A DNA stretch of 64,000 nt from Coraliomargarita sinensis. GTDB taxonomy: Bacteria; Verrucomicrobiota; Verrucomicrobiia; Opitutales; Coraliomargaritaceae. Positions 40,423 to 49,277 of this stretch are shown piece after piece; the first letter of the stretch is position 1; each line of letters starts with the position of its first letter. The notes beneath the pieces are model-generated. The model had not been told where the DNA came from. It saw nothing but the letters and a program-made list of their open reading frames with translations, and made no database searches. The stretch covers positions 96,001-160,000 of the forward strand of contig NZ_QHJQ01000007.1 in assembly GCF_003185655.1 (NCBI RefSeq). Reading direction: 5' to 3'. Made by a program: the position numbers and the translations under genes.

Positions 40423-41220
40423 ATGCGATTCATCTGCATCCACGGCCTCGTTTTCACATGCCTGAGCCTCGCCTTCTCCTCGCTTAGCCTGGCGGTAGAA
40501 GACCCTCAACTGCGGGAAACACTCAACAAGCACTGGGAAGCCATGGGCGGCAACAACTGGCTGAAAGTAGAAAGCATCCGGCTGAGCGGCACGATTGAAC
40601 GCAACGGACGGGCCGCCGATATTTGCATCGTCAAAAAACGCCCGAATCAGATCCGAGCCACGGTGACTCTGCCCCTTCCCGGCGGCGAAGATGAAAAATT
40701 GCAGGTCATCAGAGCGCACGACGGCGAGGCGGCCTGGACAGCTACGCGTCTCGCCGGGGCCCCCGTAATGAAAAAAGACCCGCTCCCACCTGATGCAGCA
40801 GCCGAACTTCTCGCTGATGCCGGGGTGCTGCCACCGCTGATCAAGTTATGGCGCGAAGGTGGCAAATTGAAGCGATCAACACCCGAAACGAAAGGAGCAC
40901 TTACGCTGATCCCGATAAGCAGTCAGCCCGGAAATGGCGAAACAAGCCACGTTTTCTATTTGAACCATGAGACACATTTACTTCATGCAATTGAGAACAG
41001 AACCACCCACAGCGTAACAAAGACAACGTTTGCTGACTACACCTGGGAAGCAGGGGTGCGTCTCGCGAAGACAAGCAAGGTCGAATCCTCGGAAACGGGA
41101 CATTCCAAGCTGGAAACGAAATCGATTCAGATAGGCGTCGGCATCTACGACGAATACTTTAGCAGTACGGGTGGCCCTGAGGCACAAACCTACACTTTAA
41201 GTAGGCCCACGGAAGATTAA
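40423..41220 (+). CDS. Secreted protein with LolA/outer-membrane lipoprotein-sorting-like fold
   Basis: 265 aa. Signal peptide (FTCLSLAFSSLSLAVE). HWEAMGGNNWLKVESIRLSGTIERNG followed by repeated beta strands (DICIVKKRPNQIRATV, QVIRAHDGEAAWTA, HVFYLNHETHLLHAIE) is the usual beginning and strand pattern of LolA/LolB-like incomplete-barrel proteins; the closest known annotations would be outer membrane lipoprotein-sorting-like. Exact function unknown. A weak Pho-like pair lies upstream, which would tie it to the surrounding locus. Confidence 0.6.
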   Translation: MRFICIHGLVFTCLSLAFSSLSLAVEDPQLRETLNKHWEAMGGNNWLKVESIRLSGTIERNGRAADICIVKKRPNQIRATVTLPLPGGEDEKLQVIRAHDGEAAWTATRLAGAPVMKKDPLPPDAAAELLADAGVLPPLIKLWREGGKLKRSTPETKGALTLIPISSQPGNGETSHVFYLNHETHLLHAIENRTTHSVTKTTFADYTWEAGVRLAKTSKVESSETGHSKLETKSIQIGVGIYDEYFSSTGGPEAQTYTLSRPTED

Positions 41221-41221
41221 C

Positions 41222-42016
41222 CTACTTGCCCAAGATTCCTTTCAGGGCATTAAAAATATTCTGACCGCTGAGATCCTGACCAAGGTCTTTGAGAAAAAAC
41301 TGCCCCTTGATTTGTCCAAACTTATCAAGCACGACGACTCCACCTTTTTCCTGAGGCTTATGGTGCAAGGAATGCATCAGACCGTCACGCATGAAAGGAA
41401 TGACTGTAGGTGCCACAAAACCCTCAGCCAAATAATTTTCCAAATTCCCCTGATCTGAGACGGAAAGATCGGGCACCAACAAAATCTCGGCATTATAGTT
41501 TCTATTTAATTTTCCTTTTTCGTTTTTAACTAAATCACCTATCGCAGATGCTGGAATGTCCACGGCATCATAATTGAAATAGAATAAGATAAAGTACTCA
41601 TACTGCTCTAAATCGCCGCCCAGTTGGTAGCCACGATTGGTTTCTGGATTAAAAAAACTCTTTGTATAACGGAAAGTAAACAACCCCCGGTAAGGGAAAG
41701 TCCGATCGCGTTGATTCTTCCTAACCCTCTCAAGCAAGTCAGTATCCTCCGGATTAAAGGCAAAAATACCGTTATGCCCCATGTCCACCAGGCATTTCCC
41801 ATGCTCGTAGCGGATAAACTCCCAGTGACGACCGGGAGGCACCTGATTGCCGTGCGTTTGCCCCAGCACCTCCCGTTGCACAGCAACCTGCTTCGGCCAG
41901 TATTTGGAAACCGTTAAGAGTTCATCCGATTCACTCTGGCCTGCGGGCGCAGCCAACAGCTGGCTACAGATTAACCAAAATGCAAAGAAGTAGTATATCA
42001 TTGCGTAAGTATTCAT
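41222..42016 (-). CDS. Secreted protein of unknown function
   Basis: 264 aa with signal peptide (YYFFAFWLICSQLLAAPA). No domain recognised. A thioredoxin-like secondary pattern is possible (YFILFYFNYDAVDIPASAIGDLV, AEILLVPDLS, GFVAPTVIPFMRDG, GVVVLDKFGQIKGQF), but active-site cysteines are absent. Base use is more AT-rich than the neighbours, especially 41480-41600. It is convergent with the LolA-like gene, with a one-base gap, and lies 30 bp after the next minus-strand gene. Confidence 0.55.
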   Translation of the reverse strand: MNTYAMIYYFFAFWLICSQLLAAPAGQSESDELLTVSKYWPKQVAVQREVLGQTHGNQVPPGRHWEFIRYEHGKCLVDMGHNGIFAFNPEDTDLLERVRKNQRDRTFPYRGLFTFRYTKSFFNPETNRGYQLGGDLEQYEYFILFYFNYDAVDIPASAIGDLVKNEKGKLNRNYNAEILLVPDLSVSDQGNLENYLAEGFVAPTVIPFMRDGLMHSLHHKPQEKGGVVVLDKFGQIKGQFFLKDLGQDLSGQNIFNALKGILGK

Positions 42017-42046
42017 GCCTAACTCTCTAAAGGGGCCATCGCCCTG

Positions 42047-42679
42047 CTATTTGCCTGCGTAGCCCACAATACGTCTTGCGATCTTTTCTTCTCTGGTCAT
42101 CGAGGTGATGTACTTTGGCGTGCGAGGCCTCCAAGAGACTTCATCTGTTCGATTTTCTTGTCGTGCCTGACGGCCTTCGTCTTTCGAAGTATTCGTGGCG
42201 ACCTCGGATCTTGCCGATGCGACCACATGCCCGGGAATTTCGTGCCCCTCCTGCACGAGGTAATGCACAAGCTCTACCCCTGTGAGATTATCCCGAATGA
42301 CTTCGGGGACTTCACTGAATGGCTTGGTCCCTACCTCGTATGTCCCATAAGCCCGTTCGATCAGGTCTTTTTTGAACTCAAAGTCGGATGGCAGTAAGGA
42401 TTGTTCCTCCAGAGTTACTTCATGCAGCCCGGACTGGCTCTTGAATATTATGGAGCGTTTTTCAGGTATATATTCCTTTATGCTACCGCCAAACACAGGC
42501 TGTCCGACTTTCACCCATCGGGCACCGCCGCTGACATTACACTGCAGTGAAAAGATCTGCCAGTTGCCCGAGTCACAGATCCCCTTAAGGCGTATCTCCG
42601 AACCATGGGCCACGCCGGCATGGGCAAAACTCAAAACAGCCAACACGAGACATCTCTTTATCTGTCGGAATATTTCCAT
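42047..42679 (-). CDS. Secreted protein of unknown function
   Basis: 210 aa from ATG 42679 (MEIFRQIKRCLVLAVL), because GGAGGTG is placed seven bases upstream; the ATG at 42694 lies before that site. Signal peptide ends at about AHAGVAHG. Residues 25-90 are a small beta-rich region (WQIFSLQCNVSGGARWVKVGQPVFGGSIKEYIPEKRSIIF), followed by a low-complexity basic/acidic tail. It lies in front of the 41222-42016 gene in the same direction, so the two may be an operon. Confidence 0.6.
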   Translation of the reverse strand: MEIFRQIKRCLVLAVLSFAHAGVAHGSEIRLKGICDSGNWQIFSLQCNVSGGARWVKVGQPVFGGSIKEYIPEKRSIIFKSQSGLHEVTLEEQSLLPSDFEFKKDLIERAYGTYEVGTKPFSEVPEVIRDNLTGVELVHYLVQEGHEIPGHVVASARSEVATNTSKDEGRQARQENRTDEVSWRPRTPKYITSMTREEKIARRIVGYAGK

Positions 42680-42698
42680 AGTATCCACCTCCATACAG

Positions 42699-42732
42699 CA
42701 AAAAGAGCGAGCTGGAATGGCCAGCTCGCTCT
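42699..42732 (-). terminator. Rho-independent terminator of the PEP-CTERM gene
   Basis: Perfect 12-bp stem AGAGCGAGCTGG / CCAGCTCGCTCT followed, on the minus strand, by a T-run (42699-42704). Placed 39 bases after the stop of the PEP-CTERM gene. Confidence 0.8.
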
Positions 42733-42770
42733 GAAGAGCTTATTTGAAAGGGAAGCTCGCCATTCGTAAT

Positions 42771-43517
42771 TTACTTACGGCAGCGGCGGAAAGAAACCGA
42801 CGCGACGGCAAGAAGCCCGGCAATAGCAGCAAATGCACTCGGCTCGGGAACAGCTGTCCCGGATACCTGGATGTTATCAAAACGCGTACCGGTATCGATA
42901 TCCGTGAAATTCACCCGGAAGATCACGTCAGATGCCTGAAACCCAGTAGCATCAAAGCTAAAGGCTTCGCCCCCGTTACTGGTAAGTGCTGTCACATCCT
43001 CGTTGCCGAGCGAAGTGAAGCTACTGCCACCATCCGTGCTGTAGCCTATATTCAAGCTTGTGGTGCCCCCCTGTGTTTGACCGGCGGCAAAACCAAAGCT
43101 GAAGTTCTGGTAAAGTGCACCCGCCGACACTGCGAAGTCAAAATAACCGCCGTCAGCGGTCGCAATACCAATATCCTCGGCAAGCAAGGAACCAGTGCCT
43201 GTGGTGGCGAATGTGTCATTAAACCCAGTCACACGAATGCTGGAATTCAGCGTCGTCCCGGCAGTAACATCGTTGTTACCGCTAAGCTGAGTCACAGGGA
43301 ATGGATTGCTGCCGCTATTGCCATCGACGAAGCTAAAGCTGCCGAAAGGAGCCGCATTCGTTCCGTCGTTAACCGCACCACCATTGCCCAAGTCGGAATA
43401 GTTGGCCGCTGAGGATGTTAGTGCCGTATCGAAGTCAAAACCGGCAATAAGGTTTTGCGCTTGTAGAGCAGAGCCTGCTGCCAAACACGTGCTTAATAAT
43501 ATAATTTTATTTTTCAT
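42771..43517 (-). CDS. PEP-CTERM sorting-domain protein
   Basis: 248 aa. Signal peptide (IILLSTCLAAGSALQAQ), beta-sandwich body rich in Gly/Ser/Thr/Asn (SLNIGYSTDGGSSFTSLGNE, FDNIQVSG), and tail AVPEPSAFAAIAGLLAVASVSFRRCRK. Export to surface through exosortase-type sorting is inferred from the tail. Confidence 0.85.
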   Translation of the reverse strand: MKNKIILLSTCLAAGSALQAQNLIAGFDFDTALTSSAANYSDLGNGGAVNDGTNAAPFGSFSFVDGNSGSNPFPVTQLSGNNDVTAGTTLNSSIRVTGFNDTFATTGTGSLLAEDIGIATADGGYFDFAVSAGALYQNFSFGFAAGQTQGGTTSLNIGYSTDGGSSFTSLGNEDVTALTSNGGEAFSFDATGFQASDVIFRVNFTDIDTGTRFDNIQVSGTAVPEPSAFAAIAGLLAVASVSFRRCRK

Positions 43518-43553
43518 TATGTCGTAATTAAATGATTACTGAAGAGTGGTGAG

Positions 43554-43584
43554 GCCGGGATAGGGTACACTCCCCTATCCCGGC
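43554..43584 (-). terminator. Hairpin after the beta-helix gene
   Basis: Perfect 12-bp stem GCCGGGATAGGG / CCCTATCCCGGC with a 7-base loop, between 43517 and 43600. No T-run follows, so termination is only likely. Confidence 0.45.
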
Positions 43585-43599
43585 GGATTTGAATCAATA

Positions 43600-45234
43600 T
43601 TAAGGAGCTACGACGTTGGCAGCATTACCAGCGTCGACCAGAATGCCACGAATGTTCATCGCAGTCCAACCTGTCGTCCAGAGAACAGCAGAGCCGGATT
43701 GCTCGAATGCACCGCGTTGGCTTACGGCCTCAAAGTAAGGCCCTACTTCGGCAACGTTTGTCACGTTCGAATCAGATGCACCATTCAGCGGAACTGGATT
43801 CACACCGTTGGCGGAAAGCTGGTCGTTGAAAACGCTACCGTTGGTTGCACCGAAGAAGAAGGGATTACCAGTTGCGAACGTGTTGTTCGTGCAGCCGGGA
43901 TAGTTGGCATTGACTGCGCCTGCAATCACGTCAGCAGCAACGGTGTTGAATGCACCTGTTGTTACATTGTCATCTCCAGTAGTACCGGCAACACCGACGA
44001 AGGAGCAGGAAGCAATATTGAAAGTGCCATCCTCAAGACGGTCCAGCGTGCCGGAGACACCGTAAGTTGTTTCACGATTCTCGCCGGAGTCCACGATGAA
44101 GAAGCCCTGCTGCCCACCGGGAATGTTGTAGAAGATACTGTTGAAGATGTTGCCACCGAAGTTTGTGTCGATCGTCACAACCGGGTCATCCCCAGCTCCA
44201 ACTGTTCCGGCGAATGCAGTGACATTCATGATGGTAGGAGCGGTGAAAGGCGTACCGGTCGGGGACAAGTTGCTGCCGTCTTCACCGTCAAACTCGAAGA
44301 AGCCGTTGGAACGTGTCGTCGCGGGTTGGCCGGGGATATTACCGCAGAGAATAAAAACATTCTGAGCGTTACCCGTCCAACCTTGGTCGAGATCCAGGCC
44401 ATCATCGTTAACGTAGCTGATCATGATGTTGCGAATGTTTGCAGTGCCACCGAAAATTTCGATGCCGTCGTCACCGGTGCAGTAAATGTCGATATTTTCA
44501 AGAAGTGTACCAGCGCCAACACCACCAAGTGTCAGGCCTTGTTGTTCATCCCCTTCAACAATCGTACGGCCCGAGTGGCGAATCGATACGTAGGTCAGCT
44601 CGCCGGAGCTGTCGTTAGGCATCAAACCACCGTAGGTTGTACGCGCATCCTGGTTCGCGAAACCTTCAACGAACGCCTCACCGAAAACCGTGGTATCCGA
44701 ACCATCGCGATTAGTCGGAGCATAGCCGAGAAGTGTGACAGCACCCCAAAGTGATTCGTTTGCGTCTGAACCGGAAAAGGCCGGAAGAGGAATCGTTTTC
44801 GGATTCGCATCGAGAAAAGTTTCTCCATCGACGATACGATCACGAGTATCGTCGGCAGCCGTGGTGAATATAATTGGATTGGTACTTGTACCGTTTGCGA
44901 TGATCGTACCGCCACGTGTAACCACCAGCGAACCGGGTGTTTCTGCTGCAGTCGTGGTTTCGGAGTTACCGTCGTCGACACCGGGTTGGCCACGTACAAT
45001 TGCGCCGGCAGGTACAGTCAAGGTAACGCCTGGCATGACAAACGTGCTGCCAAGGAGAATTGAGTTCGCAGGAAGCGTCAGGTCACTATCAATCTGATAG
45101 ATGCCGGTGCCTGGATTCGATACCTCAGGTAGCGCAGCGTCGATCACAGTGTGGCCGTTAATAATATTTTGTGCAAAAGCTGAGCCCCCCGCAAGGCAGG
45201 CGGCCGCAGTTATTAAACAAGTCGTTTTTTTCAT
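43600..45234 (-). CDS. Secreted right-handed beta-helix surface protein
   Basis: 544 aa. Signal peptide (TTCLITAAACLAGGSAFAQ). Matches the family with LTVPAGAIVRGQPG, PGSLVVTRGGTIIANGTSTNPIIFTT, SLWGAVTLLGYAPTNRD, TYGGLMPNDSSGELTYVSIRHSG, GLTLGGVGAGTLLENIDIYCTGDDGIEIFGGTANIRNIMISYVNDDGLDLDQGWTG-like repeats, common in Bacteroidetes and Gammaproteobacteria beside TonB receptors. The two DDG(I/L) segments suggest calcium sites. It lies directly downstream of the TonB receptor, in the same direction, and has its own Pho-type repeats 70 bp upstream. Confidence 0.75.
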   Translation of the reverse strand: MKKTTCLITAAACLAGGSAFAQNIINGHTVIDAALPEVSNPGTGIYQIDSDLTLPANSILLGSTFVMPGVTLTVPAGAIVRGQPGVDDGNSETTTAAETPGSLVVTRGGTIIANGTSTNPIIFTTAADDTRDRIVDGETFLDANPKTIPLPAFSGSDANESLWGAVTLLGYAPTNRDGSDTTVFGEAFVEGFANQDARTTYGGLMPNDSSGELTYVSIRHSGRTIVEGDEQQGLTLGGVGAGTLLENIDIYCTGDDGIEIFGGTANIRNIMISYVNDDGLDLDQGWTGNAQNVFILCGNIPGQPATTRSNGFFEFDGEDGSNLSPTGTPFTAPTIMNVTAFAGTVGAGDDPVVTIDTNFGGNIFNSIFYNIPGGQQGFFIVDSGENRETTYGVSGTLDRLEDGTFNIASCSFVGVAGTTGDDNVTTGAFNTVAADVIAGAVNANYPGCTNNTFATGNPFFFGATNGSVFNDQLSANGVNPVPLNGASDSNVTNVAEVGPYFEAVSQRGAFEQSGSAVLWTTGWTAMNIRGILVDAGNAANVVAP

Positions 45235-45303
45235 TAGTAGATGTCTGTTTAGGTGTGATTGATTTAACTGATGCAGATCGCATCGTGATACAGACTAGCC
45301 CAT

Positions 45304-45347
45304 CAATGTTACGCTTAGGTTAAGGTAGTATTTAAATCCTGTGACAA
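45304..45347 (-). promoter_or_regulatory. Pho-box-like array before the beta-helix gene
   Basis: On the minus strand TTGTCACAGGA starts at 45347, CCTTAACCTAA at 45325 and GCGTAACATTG at 45314; heptamer cores lie 22 and 11 bases apart, in one 11-bp register. The last unit ends 69 bases before the start codon. Confidence 0.55.
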
Positions 45348-45447
45348 TTGAGCGAGCGTCTGTTACGTGCACCGGATCAATGACTTTGTAAGACTACCCT
45401 CCTCCAGCCCACAAGCAGGGAGGCTGGCGCAAGCGCTTGTCACACAA

Positions 45448-48400
45448 CTAGAAGGAATATTTCAGCGACAACGAATAGCTTCTCCCCACCTTATACCTCA
45501 GCCTGTCCGTCTTCTCGCTCAACAAATCGGGGCTGTAAATAAGGGCCCGCTCAGTATTCGTGATATTTTCTGCTGTAAAACTAAGCTCCCAGTTATCCTT
45601 GAACTGCTGAACTATCTTAAAATCCAGCTGGTAGTACGCATCGGTGTACTGGTCCACGGAAAGATCCGAACCTGACCCGACGGTCGTCAACACATCACTT
45701 TGCGTGTAAAAGGACAGCGTTGCTCGAGTTCCCAGGTCTTCCAGGTTGTATGTAACAAAAACATTTGCGGTATATTCCGGCTGGTCGTAAAGACGTCGCT
45801 CATCGGGGAAAAAGACATTTCCGTCTCCATCCCCAAAGATACTCTCGCCGGTCACCGGATTTGCATAACTTGTCTTGGTCGCCTCGGCAAATCCGACTCG
45901 CGCATCAATAAAAGCCATGTTGCCACCAATCTCCAGATTGGAAAGTATCGGCGTGTTCGAAAGATCAATGAATGGCAGTGCGGTGAGAGGTAAAAACCAT
46001 TCAAATTCAACACCCTCTACGGTCGCATCTTTGTCGTTGTTGAAGTAGGATTGTACGGACAAGCCTAATCCGGGGTGCGTCAAACCGATCTGCTCGATTG
46101 GCTGTGTGATTTCTTTCTTAAAGAAACTCATTGAGGTACGAAATCCGTTCTCGTGATTGTATGAGACACCCAGCGCGAAATTCTCGACCTCGGAGACCTT
46201 CAAGGTGGGGTTACCAACCACCCTGTCTCCGGTTTGCGGATCAACGGTGAACACGGGGGACAGTTCTCTTGCAGATGGTAGCGCAATCGTCTCAGAGTAG
46301 TCTGCGCGCAGCGATATCCGGTCCGTCAGGTCGTATTTTAACAATATTGCCGGAAGCACATAGTCCTCGTTAATCCTGCCATTGACAACCGGATCTGAAT
46401 CGGAACCAAAACCAAGCAGATCACGATTCCTCACTGCATTGGGTCCGGAAGTCGGAAAGCCGGGCAATATCTGCTCCGTTAAGGATGTCTGGTCGCCCGT
46501 AAGCCCAAAGCCGGGGACCAGGTCACTCTGACCTTCCGCCAGCATCTCCACTTTGCTGACCCTTGCGCCAAATGTAACGTTCACCCTTTCCAGGAAAGTA
46601 TAATCCAGCGAAAGATAGCGGTCATTAAACTCCTGCTCCACATTGGCAAATGAACTTAGGTCCTCGTCGATAATCTGGCTGTCATCGAGGTTGAAAACGT
46701 TCGCAACGTACTCTGAAAGCGTTGCTCCTGTGACCTGCGAGTCATTCTTAATTGATATCAGCTTGTCATCCTGAACCACGCTTCGGTTACGGATTTTGCC
46801 GTAGTAGCCCAGGCCGACATTCAAGTTTTCGAGCACAGGGTAGCTAACGTCCAAACGCTGTGACTCATTTTCATCGGATATCGTTCTCGCGGTTCTCCTC
46901 AAGACGTCTTCAACAAAGCCATCCGCCAAAACATTATCCCCCCCGTAGATATATCCATCCGGCACAAGTGGCTCTGCCGTCAGCTTTGACCCCACACGGT
47001 TTACAGTAGTCCCAGTGGCATTCCGGAGGTAGAGCAGCGAACTTTCCCCGCCCACAAATCCGCCTCCGGGACGGCCGACTTCAGAGATTGCCTTATCCCG
47101 GGACAGCCCCCAATTGATGGTAAATTCGTCTTCCTTACCGACATCGAAGCGGTGCTCGCCGGACACCTGCTTAATCTCCAAGGTGCGGGTTTCTACACTG
47201 AGCAAATCCTGCCCAAACGTAACCTCATCCCCCTCGCCACGACCTACAATCCCGGCACCCATTTTAAGGTCCCGCGTATCTATGCCCAAAGGGTAGCCCC
47301 GGTCGATGGGCACACGCTGGAATGAGGGGTGGTCTGCCTGCGTAAAGCCAGCAGGCAAAAGTCCGTTATCCCGACGTGTGGCAGTGGACAGAGTATTCCT
47401 CGTTCTCAGATAGGTAAAGTCGATCAACTGGGTTTGGTCCCCTTTTATATCCCATCCCGCGCCCAAGAGGAAATTACTGGATTCTTCCTGTTGTGACTTG
47501 ATGTAGTCATATCTCAAACCACTCGCTTCAAGCTCTCCGACGAGTATGCTGCCAGGTGTACTTTCAAACCCCGGGAAGGGGAACCCTTGCTTGCTGGGGA
47601 TACCAAAACGGTTCTGCAGCACGCCTTTTTCCGTTTTGACGCTGCTGCTGTATTTAATCGCGGAAACAAAGCCCAACTTTGATTTGCCCGGCAGTTCGAA
47701 CGTATCGCCAAAAGCCACCTCATAATTACGTCCGGTTAAACCAAAATTGTCGCCGACGGAGCTATCCAAATCGGCTGCGACCGCACCACCTGAAGAACTG
47801 CGATCCTCCCGGCCCAGGAGTGAATCTACGGTAAGACTTTCCCCGTTCGGTACTCCATGGAATATCACGTTCGGGTTGTAGAGTATTTCATCGGTCGCCA
47901 TGGAATTAGAAGCAACTCCGACCTTAACGTGCCCGGAAAATTCATCCGGATAATCCTTTGTTGAGATATCGAATGATGCCCCGGAAGTATTCGATGGCAG
48001 CGAGGGGACAAAACTCTTCTTCACGATTATGTTTTGAACTATCGAGTTTGGGAAGAGATCCAACTGGACCCCTTGACGGACTGGATCTGAACTGGGAACA
48101 GGTAACCCGTTCACCAGAGTACTATTATAACGATCTCCCAAGCCGCGAACCACGGCAAACTGCCCTTCGACCAAATTTACTCCAGAAATCTTACTCACCA
48201 AGTCGGCAACACTCGACCCGGCAAATTTTGCAAAGTCTTCAGATGATAAAAAATCAATTTGTCCGACAGACACCTGCTTCATATCGATGAGCGCCATGAG
48301 TTCGTTCGCTTCCTCAGCCGTAACCGTAAAGCTATCGAGGACGAGCACGTCATCTGAAGTTTCAGTGGGACGCGGCGGCAATGCGAAGGGGAAGACACTG

Positions 48401-48972
48401 ACTTCTCCCGCAGCAACAGCGAATTCAGTGACATTGGCTTCAAGGTAGCCCGATTTGAAAAAGTTGATGCTGTATTCCCCGGCTGGCGCGGGCCCGAGGG
48501 TGTAGCGACCCTCTTCGTCAGTGATGGTACCTATCTCCGTGCCATCGATGAGAATAGCAACGCCGGATATCGGCTGCCCCGTGTCTTTATCGACGATTTG
48601 GCCGGAAACAAGTCCCTGCCCTTCAGGTAAATTTTCTTCAAATGAACCGGCGGTTTCGCTCGCTTCGGCGATCGACTGGACGAGCGGCTCGCTGGCATTG
48701 ATCGTTTCATCTGTCGCATTGCCCACAGCGCCTTGGCCGTTCGAGCCTTGTTCGCTCGAAAACTGCATCCCGTCCCCCTGCGATTCATTGACGGCCTCTC
48801 CGCCCTCCAGCGATTCGAGCTGACGTTGAACCCTGGCCTTATCTGCCTTTTTAATCGCTTCGACCTGTTCCTCGTACTGTTCGGGAATGGTTATCTTGAT
48901 CGCTTGCAGCGAGCTGCCGCTAATCAGCATGAGCAACATTGCGGCGGTCTTTATAAGGGAATTTGCCTTCAT
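45448..48972 (-). CDS. TonB-dependent outer-membrane receptor with N-terminal CarboxypepD-reg domain
   Basis: 1174 aa. Signal peptide (1-24), Ser/Glu/Gly linker, CarboxypepD_reg-like beta-sandwich (about 121-195: VSGQIVDKDTGQPISGVAI), TonB-box-like segment DDVLVLDSFTVTA (about 208-219), plug domain (about 240-365: GDRYNSTLVNGLPVPSSDP), and a 22-strand barrel ending in YSLSLKYSF. A good ribosome-binding site, AGGA, is eight bases before ATG. It is divergent from a pstS paralogue across shared Pho-type repeats. The expected cargo is a phosphorus compound or other phosphate-regulated nutrient; this is inference. Confidence 0.9.
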   Translation of the reverse strand: MKANSLIKTAAMLLMLISGSSLQAIKITIPEQYEEQVEAIKKADKARVQRQLESLEGGEAVNESQGDGMQFSSEQGSNGQGAVGNATDETINASEPLVQSIAEASETAGSFEENLPEGQGLVSGQIVDKDTGQPISGVAILIDGTEIGTITDEEGRYTLGPAPAGEYSINFFKSGYLEANVTEFAVAAGEVSVFPFALPPRPTETSDDVLVLDSFTVTAEEANELMALIDMKQVSVGQIDFLSSEDFAKFAGSSVADLVSKISGVNLVEGQFAVVRGLGDRYNSTLVNGLPVPSSDPVRQGVQLDLFPNSIVQNIIVKKSFVPSLPSNTSGASFDISTKDYPDEFSGHVKVGVASNSMATDEILYNPNVIFHGVPNGESLTVDSLLGREDRSSSGGAVAADLDSSVGDNFGLTGRNYEVAFGDTFELPGKSKLGFVSAIKYSSSVKTEKGVLQNRFGIPSKQGFPFPGFESTPGSILVGELEASGLRYDYIKSQQEESSNFLLGAGWDIKGDQTQLIDFTYLRTRNTLSTATRRDNGLLPAGFTQADHPSFQRVPIDRGYPLGIDTRDLKMGAGIVGRGEGDEVTFGQDLLSVETRTLEIKQVSGEHRFDVGKEDEFTINWGLSRDKAISEVGRPGGGFVGGESSLLYLRNATGTTVNRVGSKLTAEPLVPDGYIYGGDNVLADGFVEDVLRRTARTISDENESQRLDVSYPVLENLNVGLGYYGKIRNRSVVQDDKLISIKNDSQVTGATLSEYVANVFNLDDSQIIDEDLSSFANVEQEFNDRYLSLDYTFLERVNVTFGARVSKVEMLAEGQSDLVPGFGLTGDQTSLTEQILPGFPTSGPNAVRNRDLLGFGSDSDPVVNGRINEDYVLPAILLKYDLTDRISLRADYSETIALPSARELSPVFTVDPQTGDRVVGNPTLKVSEVENFALGVSYNHENGFRTSMSFFKKEITQPIEQIGLTHPGLGLSVQSYFNNDKDATVEGVEFEWFLPLTALPFIDLSNTPILSNLEIGGNMAFIDARVGFAEATKTSYANPVTGESIFGDGDGNVFFPDERRLYDQPEYTANVFVTYNLEDLGTRATLSFYTQSDVLTTVGSGSDLSVDQYTDAYYQLDFKIVQQFKDNWELSFTAENITNTERALIYSPDLLSEKTDRLRYKVGRSYSLSLKYSF

Positions 48973-49090
48973 TTTTTTCGTCCTGAATCCGAATTAATCC
49001 ACGCGAAAATCGTTGGCGCGGTCATTCAAAACGGGCTCCTTTTGACGAAAGGGTGGCGACGGACAATTCCATATTCGTCACCTGCCGCGA

Positions 49091-49123
49091 TTATCACAGT
49101 GCCGTGACACGGCTGTCACAATC
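49091..49123. promoter_or_regulatory. Bidirectional Pho-box-like array between receptor and pstS paralogue
   Basis: Three in-register units on the plus strand: TTATCACAGTG (49091), CCGTGACACGG (49102), CTGTCACAATC (49113). Because the CTGTCAC/GTGACAG words are self-complementary, the minus strand also shows 11-bp repeats (GTGTCACGGCACTGTGAT). It could serve both divergent genes. Confidence 0.65.
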
Positions 49124-49277
49124 GTAACAAAACATCCCAAAATCCCAGGCATTCGGGCCGAAATTTTCGCTAATTCACAAATCTGTAAAATTAATGCCCA
49201 TAGAATGGATATGATCCGAATGACAAGCTTCCTGAAAAAACGGTCGATTTTATGATTTCTCAGCAATAGTCTGACGC

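Noticed and set aside
43699..44754. 351-codon plus-strand frame opposite the beta-helix gene
   Set aside because: The minus-strand protein has a signal peptide and family motifs; the plus-strand translation is Cys/Val-rich without a fold signature.
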